Shown here: positions 15,631-27,008 of the stretch, piece by piece
Layout: each line of letters begins with the position of its first letter
How positions within the stretch are numbered: position 1 is the first letter of the stretch
NCBI RefSeq assembly: GCF_012689525.1
Contig: NZ_CP051516.1
Coordinates: 3,968,001 to 4,032,000 of the forward strand
Length of the DNA: 64,000 nt
Direction: 5' to 3'
Source: Paraburkholderia aromaticivorans
GTDB taxonomy: Bacteria > Pseudomonadota > Gammaproteobacteria > Burkholderiales > Burkholderiaceae
The notes under the pieces: model-generated
Told to the model about the DNA's origin: nothing
The model's database searches: none
The model's input: the letters and a program-made list of their open reading frames with translations, nothing else
Made by a program: the position numbers and the translations under genes

Positions 15631-17741
15631 CGTCCCGGCTCCGCAATGTGCTGATGCGTGGCGGCATCGCCCGCGCCATCGCTGCTTTCGGCGTCGCCTG
15701 GCGCAGCCGCGTCGTTGCCGTCGAGTTCGGCTTCGGCCTGCGCCTCGGCTTCGCCTTCGGCGGTCTCGTCCGGGGCGTCGATTATCTCCTCTTCGCCCTC
15801 GTCCGCTTCTTCAGCCTCGCTGCCGCTCGTCACGGTCGGCGCGTCGAGCACATGCAGGAGACGCACGGACGCTTCGACGGTCAGCTCATCGATCGACATC
15901 ACTTCCATCTGCAAACGCGTGCCACGCGCGTGCACGCCGAGGCCCGGCACATGCAGCAGCAGCGGAATCTCTTCGAGGCGCACCAGATCGCCCTTCACCA
16001 CCGACGCCACCACCTGCTTCCTGTTCTCCTGCTTCAGCCAGCGCAGACACCAGAAGTACTCCATGCGACGCTGATGATCGGCATACGCGGTGTACGTATC
16101 GTCGAAACCTTGCACGACGGCGAACAGATCGGCGTCCTTCGGCTTGAACGGCGCGGCCAGCTTCGCGGTCACGCCATGCTGCACGCAGGCGATCAACTGC
16201 CACTGGTTCACCAGGTCGACGTAACGGCGCAGCGGCGACGTGCTCCACGCGTATTGCGTGACGCCGAGGCCTTCGTGCGGCGCGGCATTGGTCTGCATGC
16301 GCGTGCGCTTCGGACCGGTCGGCGCGCCGAATGCGCGTTGCGTGCGATAAATGCCCGGCACGCCGTGGTCGTGCAGGAATCCGCCCCACGACGAGTTCGC
16401 GAGAATCGCCAGTTCAGCAACGATCGTGTCGAGCGGCGAACCGCGCCGGCGCGGCGTGATCGTGATGTGCTCGCCTTCCACGTAGAAGTTGAAGTCGGTG
16501 TTGCGCTGCACTTCGCGACGCAGACCGTACCCGGCACGCGCGGCCTGGCGCTTTTCGAACAGCGCCTGCGCGAACGGCCACAGCACGGCAATGTCGTCCT
16601 TGTGCGGATAGTCGCCAGTGCCGGCGGCGAGCGCCTCTTCGGTCACCAACTCGTCGAGCGTGTTGTGGCGCAGGTTGTTCTTCACGAACACGCGCTCGGC
16701 GCGCGTTTCGCTCGCGACGATCTCCTGCGTCTCGCGGTTGATGATCACATACAGCGAAAGCGCCGGACGCAAGCCGCCTTCGGCCAGCGTGAACGCTTCG
16801 ACGACGCTGTCGGGCAGCATGGTGATCTTGTCGCCAGGCATATACACGGTCGACAGACGCGTGCGCGCGATTGCATCGACCTCGTCGCCACGCTGAATGC
16901 CGAGCGCCGGCGCGGCGATGTGCACGCCGATCCGCACGCGGCCATCGGCCAGATGCTCGACGGAGAAGGCATCGTCGATTTCAGTCGTGGTGATGTCGTC
17001 GATTGAGAACGCCTGCACGTTCGCTTCCGGCAAATCCTCCGGCAAGGTGCCGACGGTAACCGGCGGAAAGCCGGTGCCGTGCGGGAAAAATTCGGAGAGG
17101 AATTTCGCTTCGTGCAACGCGCGCGCCGACGGAATGGCGCCGTTCTCCAGCATCAGACGCGCCTGCGAAATACCGCGCGCCGCCGCGGCGCCTTCGAGCG
17201 CCTTGTATTCGATCGTGTTCTTGTCCGGCTTGGTCAACAGTCCCAGCGCGTTGCTGCCGGTGAAGGCTTCCGGCAGACGGCCGGCTTTCAGCTCGTCTTC
17301 GTAGCCGGCCTGCACCAGCGCTTGCTGACGCTTACGCTCGAGCCCGGCGAGCGCCATCTTCAGTTGCTCCTGCGGCGCGCGCTGGTACATGCCACGGCCT
17401 TTGCGGCGGAAGTACACCGGCGAGCCATGCATGCGCAGCACCAGCGCGGCGCGCTCGATCGACCCGAAGCTTTCGCCGAAATACTCGGCGCCGAGCGTCG
17501 CGAACGGAAATTCGTCCTCAGGCGCGCACTCCCACAGGAAGTCCAGATCGATCTCCTGCGCGGCGGCGTCGGCCTGTTGCATCAGCTCGGCCGCACTCGG
17601 CTTTTCGAATTCGATCAGCACATCTTTCGCGCGCACCTTGGCGCGCCGGCCGCCCGGCAACTCGACCTGAAAAGCATCGCCCTGGCGCGACAGCACGCTG
17701 CCTGCCTTGAAACTGCCCGATTCCTCGAAGAAAACGTTCAC
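15627..17741 (-). CDS. RNB-domain 3'-5' exoribonuclease (RNase II/VacB family)
   Basis: 704 residues. The N-terminus is a small beta-rich region ('FFEESGSFKAGSVLSRQGDA'), and the RNB domain spans about 240-560, with the metal-binding acidic cluster in 'DDITTTEIDDAFSVEHL' and 'RIGVHIAAPALGI', then 'TRLSTVYMPGDKITMLP' and 'YAWSTSPLRRYVDLVNQWQL', the RNB signature. The C-terminus ends in a long acidic low-complexity tail (Glu/Asp/Ala) in place of the S1 domain usual in RNase R. It degrades RNA processively from the 3' end. It is coupled to aroE downstream. Confidence 0.9.
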   Translation of the reverse strand: MNVFFEESGSFKAGSVLSRQGDAFQVELPGGRRAKVRAKDVLIEFEKPSAAELMQQADAAAQEIDLDFLWECAPEDEFPFATLGAEYFGESFGSIERAALVLRMHGSPVYFRRKGRGMYQRAPQEQLKMALAGLERKRQQALVQAGYEDELKAGRLPEAFTGSNALGLLTKPDKNTIEYKALEGAAAARGISQARLMLENGAIPSARALHEAKFLSEFFPHGTGFPPVTVGTLPEDLPEANVQAFSIDDITTTEIDDAFSVEHLADGRVRIGVHIAAPALGIQRGDEVDAIARTRLSTVYMPGDKITMLPDSVVEAFTLAEGGLRPALSLYVIINRETQEIVASETRAERVFVKNNLRHNTLDELVTEEALAAGTGDYPHKDDIAVLWPFAQALFEKRQAARAGYGLRREVQRNTDFNFYVEGEHITITPRRRGSPLDTIVAELAILANSSWGGFLHDHGVPGIYRTQRAFGAPTGPKRTRMQTNAAPHEGLGVTQYAWSTSPLRRYVDLVNQWQLIACVQHGVTAKLAAPFKPKDADLFAVVQGFDDTYTAYADHQRRMEYFWCLRWLKQENRKQVVASVVKGDLVRLEEIPLLLHVPGLGVHARGTRLQMEVMSIDELTVEASVRLLHVLDAPTVTSGSEAEEADEGEEEIIDAPDETAEGEAEAQAEAELDGNDAAAPGDAESSDGAGDAATHQHIAEPGR

Positions 17742-17920
17742 TCAATACTCTCGTTCTGACTTGCATCTGCCGGCGCGCCCGATCTGGTTCAGCGATCGGT
17801 CACTGCGTGCGCGGCACGGCAACGTGTTCGTGGTAGTGGATCCGCGGCGCGATACGCGCGCGCCGGCGGCGGTATGAATCTGGTGCGCGGCAATCGCCTC
17901 GCTGCTGGAACGCCCAGCAT

Positions 17921-18523
17921 TCAGGCAGCCTCGCGCGGCGCCGGCGGCTCGACGTCTTCGGCGTCGCAAAAGGCCAGCACGTCGTCGACGTATTGCGCGA
18001 ACTCGCTGATTGCGTGGTCGCTCCCTTCGATCAGCGTAGTGCGTGCGCCGGGATAGTGCGCGAGCATTTCGCGATAGTCGAGCACTTCGTCGCCGGTGGC
18101 GGCCATCAAATAATAGCGCTCGGGCTGCGTGATCGAGGCGACGCCGAGCGCGCGCAACTCATCCAGATGATGCGGCTCGACGACGATGCTGCCGACGCCG
18201 TGCCACAACGGCTGCTCGCCGAGATAGGCGCTCAGATCGCGCTGCGGCACGACCGCCGGATTCAGCAGCACCGCCGGCCAGCCGTGCTTCTCGGCCAGAT
18301 AGGTGGCGAAATAGCCGCCGAGCGAACTACCAATCAGCGTGACGTTTGCCGGCTGGGCCGCGGCCACCAGCGATTCGGCGAGCGCCACGGTCTCGAACGG
18401 CGAAACCGGCAACATCGGACAGCACCATTCGTCGCTGCGGCCGAGATCGACGAGCCGCGCCGCCAGCACGCGCGCCTTGAACGAATTGGGTGACGAGCGG
18501 AAACCGTGCAGATAAAGGATCAC
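17921..18523 (-). CDS. YqiA/YcfP-type alpha/beta-fold esterase
   Basis: 200 residues: 'MILYLHGFRSSPNSFKA' at the start (oxyanion 'HGF-x-SSP'), the nucleophile elbow 'LIGSSLGGYFATYLAEKHG' near 82-100, and the C-terminal acid/His in 'GDEVLDY' and 'GSDHAISEF'. These are the marks of the YqiA/YcfP family of small serine esterases; the physiological substrate is unknown. The stop of mpl and the start of this gene overlap by 4 bases, so the pair is coupled. Confidence 0.88.
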   Translation of the reverse strand: MILYLHGFRSSPNSFKARVLAARLVDLGRSDEWCCPMLPVSPFETVALAESLVAAAQPANVTLIGSSLGGYFATYLAEKHGWPAVLLNPAVVPQRDLSAYLGEQPLWHGVGSIVVEPHHLDELRALGVASITQPERYYLMAATGDEVLDYREMLAHYPGARTTLIEGSDHAISEFAQYVDDVLAFCDAEDVEPPAPREAA

Positions 18524-19914
18524 GAAGCGCCTCGCGCGGAAAGGGCATCGAGCAGTTTGTGATGCACGCCGCCGAAGCCGCCGTTGCTCATCACCAGAAT
18601 CTGATCGCCGGGGCGCGCTGCGTGGACTACCGCTTTGACCAGCGCGTCGAGATTGTCGAAAGCCTGCGCTTTGCCGCCGAGCGGCGCGAGCGCCTCGCCG
18701 AGATTCCAGCCGAGCGCGTCACGGCCGGCTGGCGCGCCGTAGCCGAATACGAGGTCGGCGTCGGCGAGACTGGCCGGCAATTGCGCCTTCATTACGCCAA
18801 GCTTCATGGTGTTCGAGCGCGGTTCCAGCACGGCGAGAATCCGCGTGTTGTCGCGGCCCACCCGGGCGCGCAGGCCGGCGACGGTCGTGTCGATAGCGGT
18901 CGGGTGATGCGCGAAGTCGTCGTAGACGGTCACGCCGTCGACGCTGCCGCGCACTTCCATGCGCCGCTTGACGTTGCGAAAGCTCGCCAGCGACCGGGCG
19001 GCCTGCGCCGGCGGCACGCCGACATGGCGCGCGGCGGCGATCGCGGCCAGCGCGTTCATGCGGTTGTGCTCGCCTTGCACCTGCCACTCGACCACGCCGA
19101 CGCGCTCGCTGTTGTGATAGGCGGCAAATCGCTCGTCGACCGGCACGCCGTCTTCCGCCGGCAAGGTTTCCCAGCCGCCCTGCACGCCGAAACGCTCCAC
19201 TTCGCTCCAGCAACCGCGCGTCAGCACGCGCTCGAGCGCGTCTTCACGGCCGTTCGTGACCACGCGGCCGATGCCCGGCACGGTGCGGATCAGATGATGG
19301 AACTGCGTTTCGATCGCGGCCAGGTCCGGGAAAATGTCCGCGTGATCGAATTCCAGGTTGTTCAGAACCGCGGTCTTGGGCCGGTAGTGGACGAACTTCG
19401 AACGCTTGTCGAAGAAGGCCGTGTCGTACTCGTCGGCTTCGATCACGAAGAAGCTGGAATCGGTCAGCCGCGCGGACACGCCGAAATTCAGCGGCACGCC
19501 GCCGATCAGGAAGCCCGGATTGAGGCCGGCGTCTTCGAGCAGCCACGTCAGCATGGAACTCGTGGTCGTCTTGCCGTGCGTGCCGGCCACCGCCAGCACC
19601 CATTTGCCGTTCAGCACATGCTCGCCGAGCCATTGTGGGCCGGAGACATACGGCAGGCCGCGGTCGAGAATGGCTTCCATCAGCGGGTTGCCGCGCGAAA
19701 CCACATTGCCGATCACGAACAGATCCGCGTTCAGGCCGTTCAACTGGTCCGCGTCGTAACCTTCTATCAGGCCAATGCCTTGTGCCTCGAGCTGCGTGCT
19801 CATGGGCGGATAGACGCCGGCGTCGCAACCCGTCACGGTGTGGCCCGCGCCGCGCGCGAGGACCGCGAGACCGCCCATGAACGTGCCGCAGATACCGAGG
19901 ATGTGGATGTGCAT
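18520..19914 (-). CDS. mpl: UDP-N-acetylmuramate:L-alanyl-gamma-D-glutamyl-meso-DAP ligase
   Basis: 464 residues from the ATG at 19914, the family's canonical start 'MHIHILGICGTFMGGLAVLA'; the open frame continues 52 codons upstream without family similarity. Mur-ligase motifs: 'VAGTHGKTTTSSML' (P-loop), 'IEADEYDTAFFDKRSKFVHY', 'LNNLEFDHADIFPD', 'VYDDFAHHPTAI' and 'LEPRSNTMKLG'. It reattaches recycled murein tripeptide to UDP-MurNAc in the cytoplasm, which fits with ampD elsewhere in the window. It is followed by the coupled esterase. Confidence 0.96.
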   Translation of the reverse strand: MHIHILGICGTFMGGLAVLARGAGHTVTGCDAGVYPPMSTQLEAQGIGLIEGYDADQLNGLNADLFVIGNVVSRGNPLMEAILDRGLPYVSGPQWLGEHVLNGKWVLAVAGTHGKTTTSSMLTWLLEDAGLNPGFLIGGVPLNFGVSARLTDSSFFVIEADEYDTAFFDKRSKFVHYRPKTAVLNNLEFDHADIFPDLAAIETQFHHLIRTVPGIGRVVTNGREDALERVLTRGCWSEVERFGVQGGWETLPAEDGVPVDERFAAYHNSERVGVVEWQVQGEHNRMNALAAIAAARHVGVPPAQAARSLASFRNVKRRMEVRGSVDGVTVYDDFAHHPTAIDTTVAGLRARVGRDNTRILAVLEPRSNTMKLGVMKAQLPASLADADLVFGYGAPAGRDALGWNLGEALAPLGGKAQAFDNLDALVKAVVHAARPGDQILVMSNGGFGGVHHKLLDALSARGAS

Positions 19915-19962
19915 AAGCCTGTCGTGCCGCGCGGGCGTTTTCCTGGAAGGGCCCCTACTAAT

Positions 19963-19979
19963 CTGGCGCTTCGCGCCAG
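19963..19979. repeat. Small perfect hairpin upstream of mpl
   Basis: CTGGCGC-TTC-GCGCCAG, a 7-bp stem with a 3-base loop, followed by CCCCCGAGGGGG. Two copies of a GCGTTTTCCTG(G/A) phrase flank it (19935 and 20013). It lies in the 277-base divergent region between mpl and the nucleotidyltransferase-like gene; no gene is seen there. Confidence 0.5.
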
Positions 19980-20191
19980 TCCCCCGAGGGGGCAAGAAAA
20001 CCGGGCGCGGCCCGGCGTTTTCCTGAGAGGGATGGGAGCGCAGAAGAGCGGCCGAAACGACCGTCTGCAAAGGACGCTATTGTAACCGACGCCTTTCGAT
20101 CGCCCTATGCGCGCTCGCCCGCGCCGCCGCGCCCGGCGCGCTGCGCGACCCGCCAGGAAAGGCCGTCGTCATTCTCTAGTATGATCGAGGG

Positions 20192-20845
20192 ATGGTTCGC
20201 AAATCACACTTCGATCCGCAGCGCGTGCGCGAGGAAATCGCCATCGCGGCTGCCCGCATGATCGCCGAAGACGGTCTGGACTACGCCACGGCGAAGCGCA
20301 AAGCAGCCCGGCAAGTGGTCGGCGAGAGCCGTGTTGCCGGCGAATGGCTGCCGGATAACGACCAGATTGAAGAAGAAATCCGCGAGTATCAGTCGCTGTT
20401 CCAGGGCGACAGCCAGCCCGCGCTACTGCGCCGGCTGCGCCGTATCGCGGTCGACTGGATGGAGCGGCTCGCGCCGTTCAATCCTTATTTGACCGGCGCG
20501 GTCCTGAGCGGCACAGCCGGCGAACACTCGGATATTCACCTTCAGGCGTTCTGCGACAACCCGAAAGAAGTCGCGATCTATTTTCTTAACGCCGACATTC
20601 AGTACGACGTCTCGGAAACGCGGCATTTCGCCGGCCGCGGCTATGTCGAGACGCTCAGCTTCCTGTGGCGCCCCACGAATGAAGGGCGCGAAGCGGAGCC
20701 GGTCGGCGTGCACGTGGCGCTCTACGAAACGGACGACCTGCGCGGCGCGGTACGCGCCGACGCGCGCGGCCGCACGGCGCGCGCGAATCTGCAGGCCGTG
20801 CAGACGCTGCTCGACGGCAGCGACGTCGCTCCTTCAACCAACTAG
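20192..20845 (+). CDS. Conserved protein with nucleotidyltransferase-like core
   Basis: 217 residues. A helical N-terminus ('RVREEIAIAAARMIAEDGLD', 'YATAKRKAARQVVG') precedes 'PYLTGAVLSGTAGEHSDIHL' near 99-118. The G-[ST]-x-x-G-x-x-SD-I-x-L arrangement mimics the minimal nucleotidyltransferase active site, with Asp at the expected place and a beta-rich continuation ('VAIYFLNADIQYDVSETRHF'). This family is often mislabelled as a Mur ligase because it sits beside mpl. It is divergent from mpl and 10 bases upstream of the thioredoxin-like gene. Substrate unknown. Confidence 0.75.
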   Translation: MVRKSHFDPQRVREEIAIAAARMIAEDGLDYATAKRKAARQVVGESRVAGEWLPDNDQIEEEIREYQSLFQGDSQPALLRRLRRIAVDWMERLAPFNPYLTGAVLSGTAGEHSDIHLQAFCDNPKEVAIYFLNADIQYDVSETRHFAGRGYVETLSFLWRPTNEGREAEPVGVHVALYETDDLRGAVRADARGRTARANLQAVQTLLDGSDVAPSTN

Positions 20846-20855
20846 ACTGACCAAG

Positions 20856-21407
20856 ATGAATACGAGACGGATTCTGGCGGGCGCGTGTGTCGCCATCGTC
20901 GCCGCGGGCGGCGGTGTACTGGCCAACCATTGGCTGAACGGCGGCGTTGAACAAGTCGCGCACGCAGCGCAACCGGCCTCTTCCCAAAGCGCGGTCGCGC
21001 AACTCTGGACTGCCCCCGTGACCACGGTGGACGGCAAGCCGCAAACGCTAAGTTTGCTTAAAGGACACCCAATCGTCGTCAACTTCTGGGCCTCGTGGTG
21101 TGGGCCGTGCGTTGAAGAAATGCCGGCTTTGTCGCAGCTTCAGCGCGATTACGCGAAAAAAGGCATCCAGTTCGTCGGACTTGGCGTCGATTCGGAGAAA
21201 AACGTTCAGGCGTTCCTGCAGAAAGTGAAGGTGGCGTACCCGGTCTACATCACAGGCTTCGGTGGCGCCGACCTCGCGCGTGCGTTCGGCAATACTGCGG
21301 GCGGGTTGCCGTTTACCGTCGTAATCGACGCAAAAGGCAACATTCGCTCGACAAAATTGGGACAAATCGACCCGCAAGCGCTGAAACAGACGCTCGACGC
21401 GCTTTAA
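20856..21407 (+). CDS. TlpA-like thiol:disulfide oxidoreductase
   Basis: 183 residues from the ATG at 20856. An N-terminal hydrophobic segment (about 5-25) acts as membrane anchor or signal, followed by a thioredoxin fold with 'IVVNFWASWCGPCVEEMPAL' (CGPC active site near residues 82-85), 'GLGVDSEKNVQAFLQ' and the cis-Pro in 'GGLPFTVVIDAKG'. It should act in the periplasm as a reductant, for example in cytochrome c maturation or protection of cysteine proteins. It follows the previous gene by 10 bases and is probably in its operon. Confidence 0.9.
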   Translation: MNTRRILAGACVAIVAAGGGVLANHWLNGGVEQVAHAAQPASSQSAVAQLWTAPVTTVDGKPQTLSLLKGHPIVVNFWASWCGPCVEEMPALSQLQRDYAKKGIQFVGLGVDSEKNVQAFLQKVKVAYPVYITGFGGADLARAFGNTAGGLPFTVVIDAKGNIRSTKLGQIDPQALKQTLDAL

Positions 21408-21601
21408 ATTTCACATTCTTTTGACGCTCGATTACCCGCGGAAGGCGCGAAATTACGCGCAAATCGCGCGGATTTGAGAGAAGATGGGCGCCCGGCGCGG
21501 CGGCAAAGCGCCGCCGGCATCGATCCGTACGTGCGCGAAACTAGACAAGTTTCTCTAATCAGCGCTAAAGTGCGCCCAATTCCACGGAAAAAGAAGCGAC
21601 C

Positions 21602-22057
21602 ATGACGCGACTGCTGGTACTGCACGGACCCAACCTCAACCTTCTCGGCACCCGGGAACCCGAGGTCTACGGTCGCGTGACCTTGCCGCAGATCGATCAG
21701 GCGCTGGCGGACCGCGCAGCGGACGCAAGCGTCGAGCTCGCGTCGTTCCAGAGCAATCACGAAGGCGCTCTGGTGGACCGCATTCAATCCGCGCGGACTG
21801 AAAAAACCGATTTCATACTGATCAATCCCGCCGCGTACACGCACACCAGCGTGGCCATTCGGGACGCACTGGCGGGGGTCGGCATCCCGTTCGTCGAGAT
21901 TCATCTGTCGAACGTGCATCGTCGCGAACCGTTCCGGCATCACTCGTATTTCTCCGACCAGGCTGAGGGCGTGATTTGCGGCCTCGGCTGGAAGGGATAT
22001 CTGTACGCGCTCGAATTCGCGCTCGACCGGCTATCCGCCGGCTCGTCGCGCGGCTGA
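21602..22057 (+). CDS. aroQ: Type II 3-dehydroquinate dehydratase
   Basis: 151 residues, the usual length for the dodecameric type II enzyme. The N-terminus '[20 protein letters not shown]' contains the catalytic-loop Arg and Tyr, and '[13 protein letters not shown]', '[17 protein letters not shown]' and '[17 protein letters not shown]' complete the active site (His, Asn). It removes water from 3-dehydroquinate in the shikimate pathway. It begins 68 bases before accB on the same strand, the standard Burkholderia order. Confidence 0.97.
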   Translation: MTRLLVLHGPNLNLLGTREPEVYGRVTLPQIDQALADRAADASVELASFQSNHEGALVDRIQSARTEKTDFILINPAAYTHTSVAIRDALAGVGIPFVEIHLSNVHRREPFRHHSYFSDQAEGVICGLGWKGYLYALEFALDRLSAGSSRG

Positions 22058-22125
22058 TTCCAAACACGTCTAATTTGCGCCGGCTGCGTATGCGCCGGCA
22101 CTTTACGCATTAAAGGGGCTGCCTG

Positions 22126-22593
22126 ATGGACTTACGTAAACTGAAAACTCTGATCGACCTCGTCTCGGAGTCCGGTATTTCCGAACTCGAAGTGACCGAG
22201 GGCGAAGGCAAGGTGCGCATCGTCAAGAATGCGCCGCCGGTTTACGTGCAGCCGTCCGCCTCGTATGCGCCGCAATACGCGCAGCCGGCACCGGCAATCG
22301 GTGGCGAAGCGCCGGCTGCCGCAGTCGCGCCGGCTACGCCGGCCGCCGTCGCGCCGCAAGGCCATGTGGTGACCTCGCCGATGGTCGGCACCTTCTACCG
22401 CGCGCCGTCCCCGGGCGCCGAGCCGTTCGTCCAGGTGGGCGACACGGTCAAGGAAGGCCAGACGATCTGCATCATCGAAGCGATGAAGTTGCTCAACGAA
22501 ATCGAGTCGGACAAGTCCGGCGTGGTGAAGGAAATCCTCGTCGAAAACGGTCAGGCGGTCGAGTACGGCCAACCGCTGTTCGTGGTCGGCTAA
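22126..22593 (+). CDS. accB: Biotin carboxyl carrier protein of acetyl-CoA carboxylase
   Basis: 155 residues. A helical N-terminus ('[18 protein letters not shown]') leads to a Pro/Ala-rich linker (about 36-78) and the biotinyl domain 80-155. The biotinylated lysine is Lys121 in '[14 protein letters not shown]', and the thumb-type '[16 protein letters not shown]' is present. It carries CO2 from AccC to the transferase for malonyl-CoA synthesis. A GCGCCGGC direct repeat (22078-22100) lies in the short gap before the start. Confidence 0.97.
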   Translation: MDLRKLKTLIDLVSESGISELEVTEGEGKVRIVKNAPPVYVQPSASYAPQYAQPAPAIGGEAPAAAVAPATPAAVAPQGHVVTSPMVGTFYRAPSPGAEPFVQVGDTVKEGQTICIIEAMKLLNEIESDKSGVVKEILVENGQAVEYGQPLFVVG

Positions 22594-22710
22594 CGCGGCA
22601 CGCTTTGCGCATGCCGCCCGCGCGCCGCTGTCTTAAGGCGCGCGACCGATCCTCTGAGGCAGCCGGCGTTGCGAGCAACCCGGCGCCCATTGATGAGTCG
22701 AAAAAACGCT

Positions 22711-24078
<1,368 letters not shown>

Positions 24079-24081
24079 CTC

Positions 24082-24984
24082 ATGAGCTACCGGGAACTGA
24101 TCGCCGAGCTGGCACGCGAGCACGCGGAGGAATTCTCCGACGCGCTGCTCGAGTTGGGCGCGTTGTCCGTGTCGGTTGAAGATGCGGACGCCGACACGCC
24201 CGACGAGCAGCCGCTGTTCGGCGAACCCGGTCTCACGCCGGATCGCACGGCGTGGCAGCGTTCGCGCGTGATCGCGCTGCTTGCGCCGGAACATGAGCCG
24301 GCGGTGTTGCTCACCGCCGCAGCCAATGAAATTGGCTTGGAGGCAGCGCCGTCGTTCACCGTGCGTGAAGTCGAGGATCAGGATTGGGTGCGGCTCACGC
24401 AGTCGCAGTTCGATCCGATTAAGATCGGCGAACGCATCTGGGTCGTGCCGTCATGGCACGATGCGCCGGACCCCGAAGCACTGGTGCTGGAACTGGATCC
24501 GGGGCTCGCCTTCGGCACCGGCAGCCATCCCACCACGCGGCTTTGCATGGAATGGCTGGAGCAATCGGTGCAGCCCGAGCAGTCCGTACTCGATTACGGC
24601 TGCGGCTCCGGCATCCTCGCGATCCTTGCGAAAAAGTGTGGCGCGAATCCCGTGTACGGCATCGACATCGACCCGCAAGCGGTCGAGTCGGCGCGTCACA
24701 ACAGCGAGCGCAACCGCGCGGAAGTCACCTACGCTTTGCCCGACGAATGCCCCACCGGCGAGTTCGATATCGTGGTCGCCAATATCCTCTCCAACCCGCT
24801 CAAGCTGATGGCCTCGATGCTCACGTCGAAGGTCAAGCCGGGTGGCAAGATCGCGCTGTCCGGCATTCTGGCGCGGCAAGCGGACGAGGTCGCGCAGGTC
24901 TACTCACGGTGGATCGACATCAGCGTATGGCGCGAACACGAAGGTTGGGTGTGCCTGTCGGGAACGCGTCGCGAAAGCCATTAG
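24082..24984 (+). CDS. prmA: Ribosomal protein L11 methyltransferase
   Basis: 300 residues. The N-terminal L11-recognition region is followed by an SAM-dependent Rossmann domain with '[19 protein letters not shown]', '[13 protein letters not shown]' and '[14 protein letters not shown]'; these are specific to PrmA. It trimethylates L11 in the cytoplasm. It starts 3 bases after accC, so the order aroQ-accB-accC-prmA is likely one transcript. Confidence 0.96.
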   Translation: MSYRELIAELAREHAEEFSDALLELGALSVSVEDADADTPDEQPLFGEPGLTPDRTAWQRSRVIALLAPEHEPAVLLTAAANEIGLEAAPSFTVREVEDQDWVRLTQSQFDPIKIGERIWVVPSWHDAPDPEALVLELDPGLAFGTGSHPTTRLCMEWLEQSVQPEQSVLDYGCGSGILAILAKKCGANPVYGIDIDPQAVESARHNSERNRAEVTYALPDECPTGEFDIVVANILSNPLKLMASMLTSKVKPGGKIALSGILARQADEVAQVYSRWIDISVWREHEGWVCLSGTRRESH

Positions 24985-25032
24985 AATAAGGCGTATTGTC
25001 CAACCAACGGCCTTCTGGCTCATCGGCTCAAT

Positions 25033-26340
25033 ATGCTCCTGGCAACGCGTTGCCCCTTCTGCGAAACCGTCTTTCGTCTGCAAACGGAACAGCTTGCGCT
25101 GCGCCGCGGCCTCGTGCGCTGCGGGCATTGCCACGAAGTATTCGACGCGTCGAGCAGCCTGTTCGACATCAGCGAAGGCGGTGATTTTTCCACCGCCAAA
25201 CCGGTCGCCGCGGCTGCGGCGATAGAAGCGCTCTCGGGCGTGCGCCCCAAGGGCCCCGACTTCAGCGCCGAAGCATGGGACCCGTGGGCGCCGGCGCCCG
25301 ACGCCGCCATCGACAACCGTCTGCGCCATAACGCCGGCAATGTGCCGCTCTCACCGGTCTCCACCGGCGCGGGCGTCGCGGTCACGCCGCGCCAAGCTAC
25401 GGAGCCCGAACTGCCGCCCGGCGCCTTGACCGCACCGACTCCGCCCGATGACGAACCGCTGCTGGCGGACGCGCCGCTCGACCCGTTCGCGTATCACCTG
25501 GATCCGCCCGAGGAAGAAAGCGAAGCGCCGCGCGTCTGGCACAAGACCGAGCGCGCTTCCGACGCAGCACTGGACGAACCGCTCGAAGAGCCGGTTCTGG
25601 ACGAGCCGGCTACCTTGTATGGCATTCCTGACCATGAGCCGCGTTTCGGCGCGGCTAGCTTAGGCGCGGCCGGCGCAGGGACGGCCGCACTAGGTGCAGC
25701 AGGCGCGGCTACGGGCGCAGGCGCGGCAAGCTTTGCCGCTGCCAGCCGCGCCGCCGCCGGCCCGGTCTCCGCCAGTGGCGAACCGTTCTCCGTGCAGCCA
25801 GTCAACGACGGCCCCGATCCCTTCCCCGTGGTGCGCGAAACCCGCCCGGCGGAACCGCGGCGCATGGGCTGGGTCATCGCCGGCTCGGTGGTGGCGGCGC
25901 TGTTGATCATCGCGCTGCTCGCGCAACTCGCCTGGTGGCAACGCGAAACGGTGATGGTGTATTTCCCGCGCTCGCAGACGCTCTATGCGAAGGCCTGCTT
26001 GACGCTCGGCTGCCAGGTCACGCCGCCGCACGACATCGACGGCTTGCAGGTCGAACCGTCCGATCTGCGGCAGATCGACGGTCCGCACAAGCTCGAACTG
26101 AAGATGCCGCTGCGCAACCGCTTCAATATCGCGCTCGCCTTTCCGGCCATCGAACTCACGCTGCTCGACGATCAGAACAACGTCGCGGTACGCCGCGTGC
26201 TGTGGCCGCAAGACTACGTCCCGCCCGGCACGCAGATCGCGGCCGGCCTGCCCGCGCATACGACGCAGACCATGATCGTGCATCTCGACACGGGCAATGC
26301 GGTCGCTTCCAATTTCCGCGTACAGATTTTTTATCCGTAA
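25033..26340 (+). CDS. MJ0042-type zinc finger / DUF3426 membrane protein
   Basis: 435 residues. Residues 5-41 form a zinc ribbon with C-P-F-C and C-G-H-C pairs ('[17 protein letters not shown]', '[16 protein letters not shown]'). A long Pro/Ala/Glu-rich region (about 60-275) follows, including an Ala/Gly low-complexity block, then one transmembrane helix near 280-300 ('[20 protein letters not shown]'), and a C-terminal DUF3426 beta-sandwich ('[20 protein letters not shown]', '[12 protein letters not shown]'). Function unknown; the family always sits next to prmA in these bacteria. Confidence 0.85.
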   Translation: MLLATRCPFCETVFRLQTEQLALRRGLVRCGHCHEVFDASSSLFDISEGGDFSTAKPVAAAAAIEALSGVRPKGPDFSAEAWDPWAPAPDAAIDNRLRHNAGNVPLSPVSTGAGVAVTPRQATEPELPPGALTAPTPPDDEPLLADAPLDPFAYHLDPPEEESEAPRVWHKTERASDAALDEPLEEPVLDEPATLYGIPDHEPRFGAASLGAAGAGTAALGAAGAATGAGAASFAAASRAAAGPVSASGEPFSVQPVNDGPDPFPVVRETRPAEPRRMGWVIAGSVVAALLIIALLAQLAWWQRETVMVYFPRSQTLYAKACLTLGCQVTPPHDIDGLQVEPSDLRQIDGPHKLELKMPLRNRFNIALAFPAIELTLLDDQNNVAVRRVLWPQDYVPPGTQIAAGLPAHTTQTMIVHLDTGNAVASNFRVQIFYP

Positions 26341-26413
26341 CGCATCCTTGCGCGCCTGGCACTGGCCGGGCGCATTCACCGTCAATCCTGACGAATTTTC
26401 GGAGCACGACAAC

Positions 26414-26914
26414 ATGAGTCAAGTTACGCTGGGTGGCAACCCAATCGAAGTAGCCGGCACGTTCCCGTCAGTGGGCCAGGCCGCTCCCGCTTTTTCGCTG
26501 GTCGGCAAGGATCTGAAGCCGGTGTCGCTCGCCGATTTCGCCGGCAAGCGCAAAGTGCTGAACATTGTCCCGAGCCTCGACACGCCGACTTGCGCCACCT
26601 CGACCCGCAAGTTCAACGAAGCCGCTGCCAAGCTGACCAACACGGCCGTGATCGTCGTGTCGGGCGACCTGCCGTTCGCCGCATCGCGCTTCTGCACGAC
26701 CGAAGGCATCGAGAACGTCGTCACGGCGTCCACGTTCCGCGGCCATGAGTTCGCGCAAGCCTACGGCGTCGACGTGACGAGCGGCCCGCTGACCGGCCTG
26801 ACGGCACGCGCCGTGGTGGTGGTCGACGAGAACGACAAGGTCGTTCACGCTGAACTCGTCGGCGAAATCAAGAACGAACCGAACTACGACGCTGCCCTCG
26901 CCGCGCTGAAGTAA
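26414..26914 (+). CDS. tpx: Atypical 2-Cys thiol peroxidase
   Basis: 166 residues from ATG 26414. Tpx motifs: '[20 protein letters not shown]', peroxidatic Cys in '[16 protein letters not shown]', resolving Cys in '[17 protein letters not shown]', then '[18 protein letters not shown]'. It reduces hydrogen peroxide and organic peroxides with thioredoxin. It is a short distance downstream of the DUF3426 gene on the same strand and probably has its own promoter in the 73-base gap. Confidence 0.96.
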   Translation: MSQVTLGGNPIEVAGTFPSVGQAAPAFSLVGKDLKPVSLADFAGKRKVLNIVPSLDTPTCATSTRKFNEAAAKLTNTAVIVVSGDLPFAASRFCTTEGIENVVTASTFRGHEFAQAYGVDVTSGPLTGLTARAVVVVDENDKVVHAELVGEIKNEPNYDAALAALK

Positions 26915-27008
26915 CACCTTCGCGCACGAACCCGGCGCCGCGCTTCATGCGCGGCGCTGTCACATCGTCGCGCCCATTCTCTTTATCGTTTTTACAGGAA
27001 CGCTCGCC

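Noticed and set aside
19915..20070. 52-residue N-terminal extension of Mpl
   Set aside because: It has no homology and crosses an intergenic hairpin; the canonical Mpl start is at 19914.
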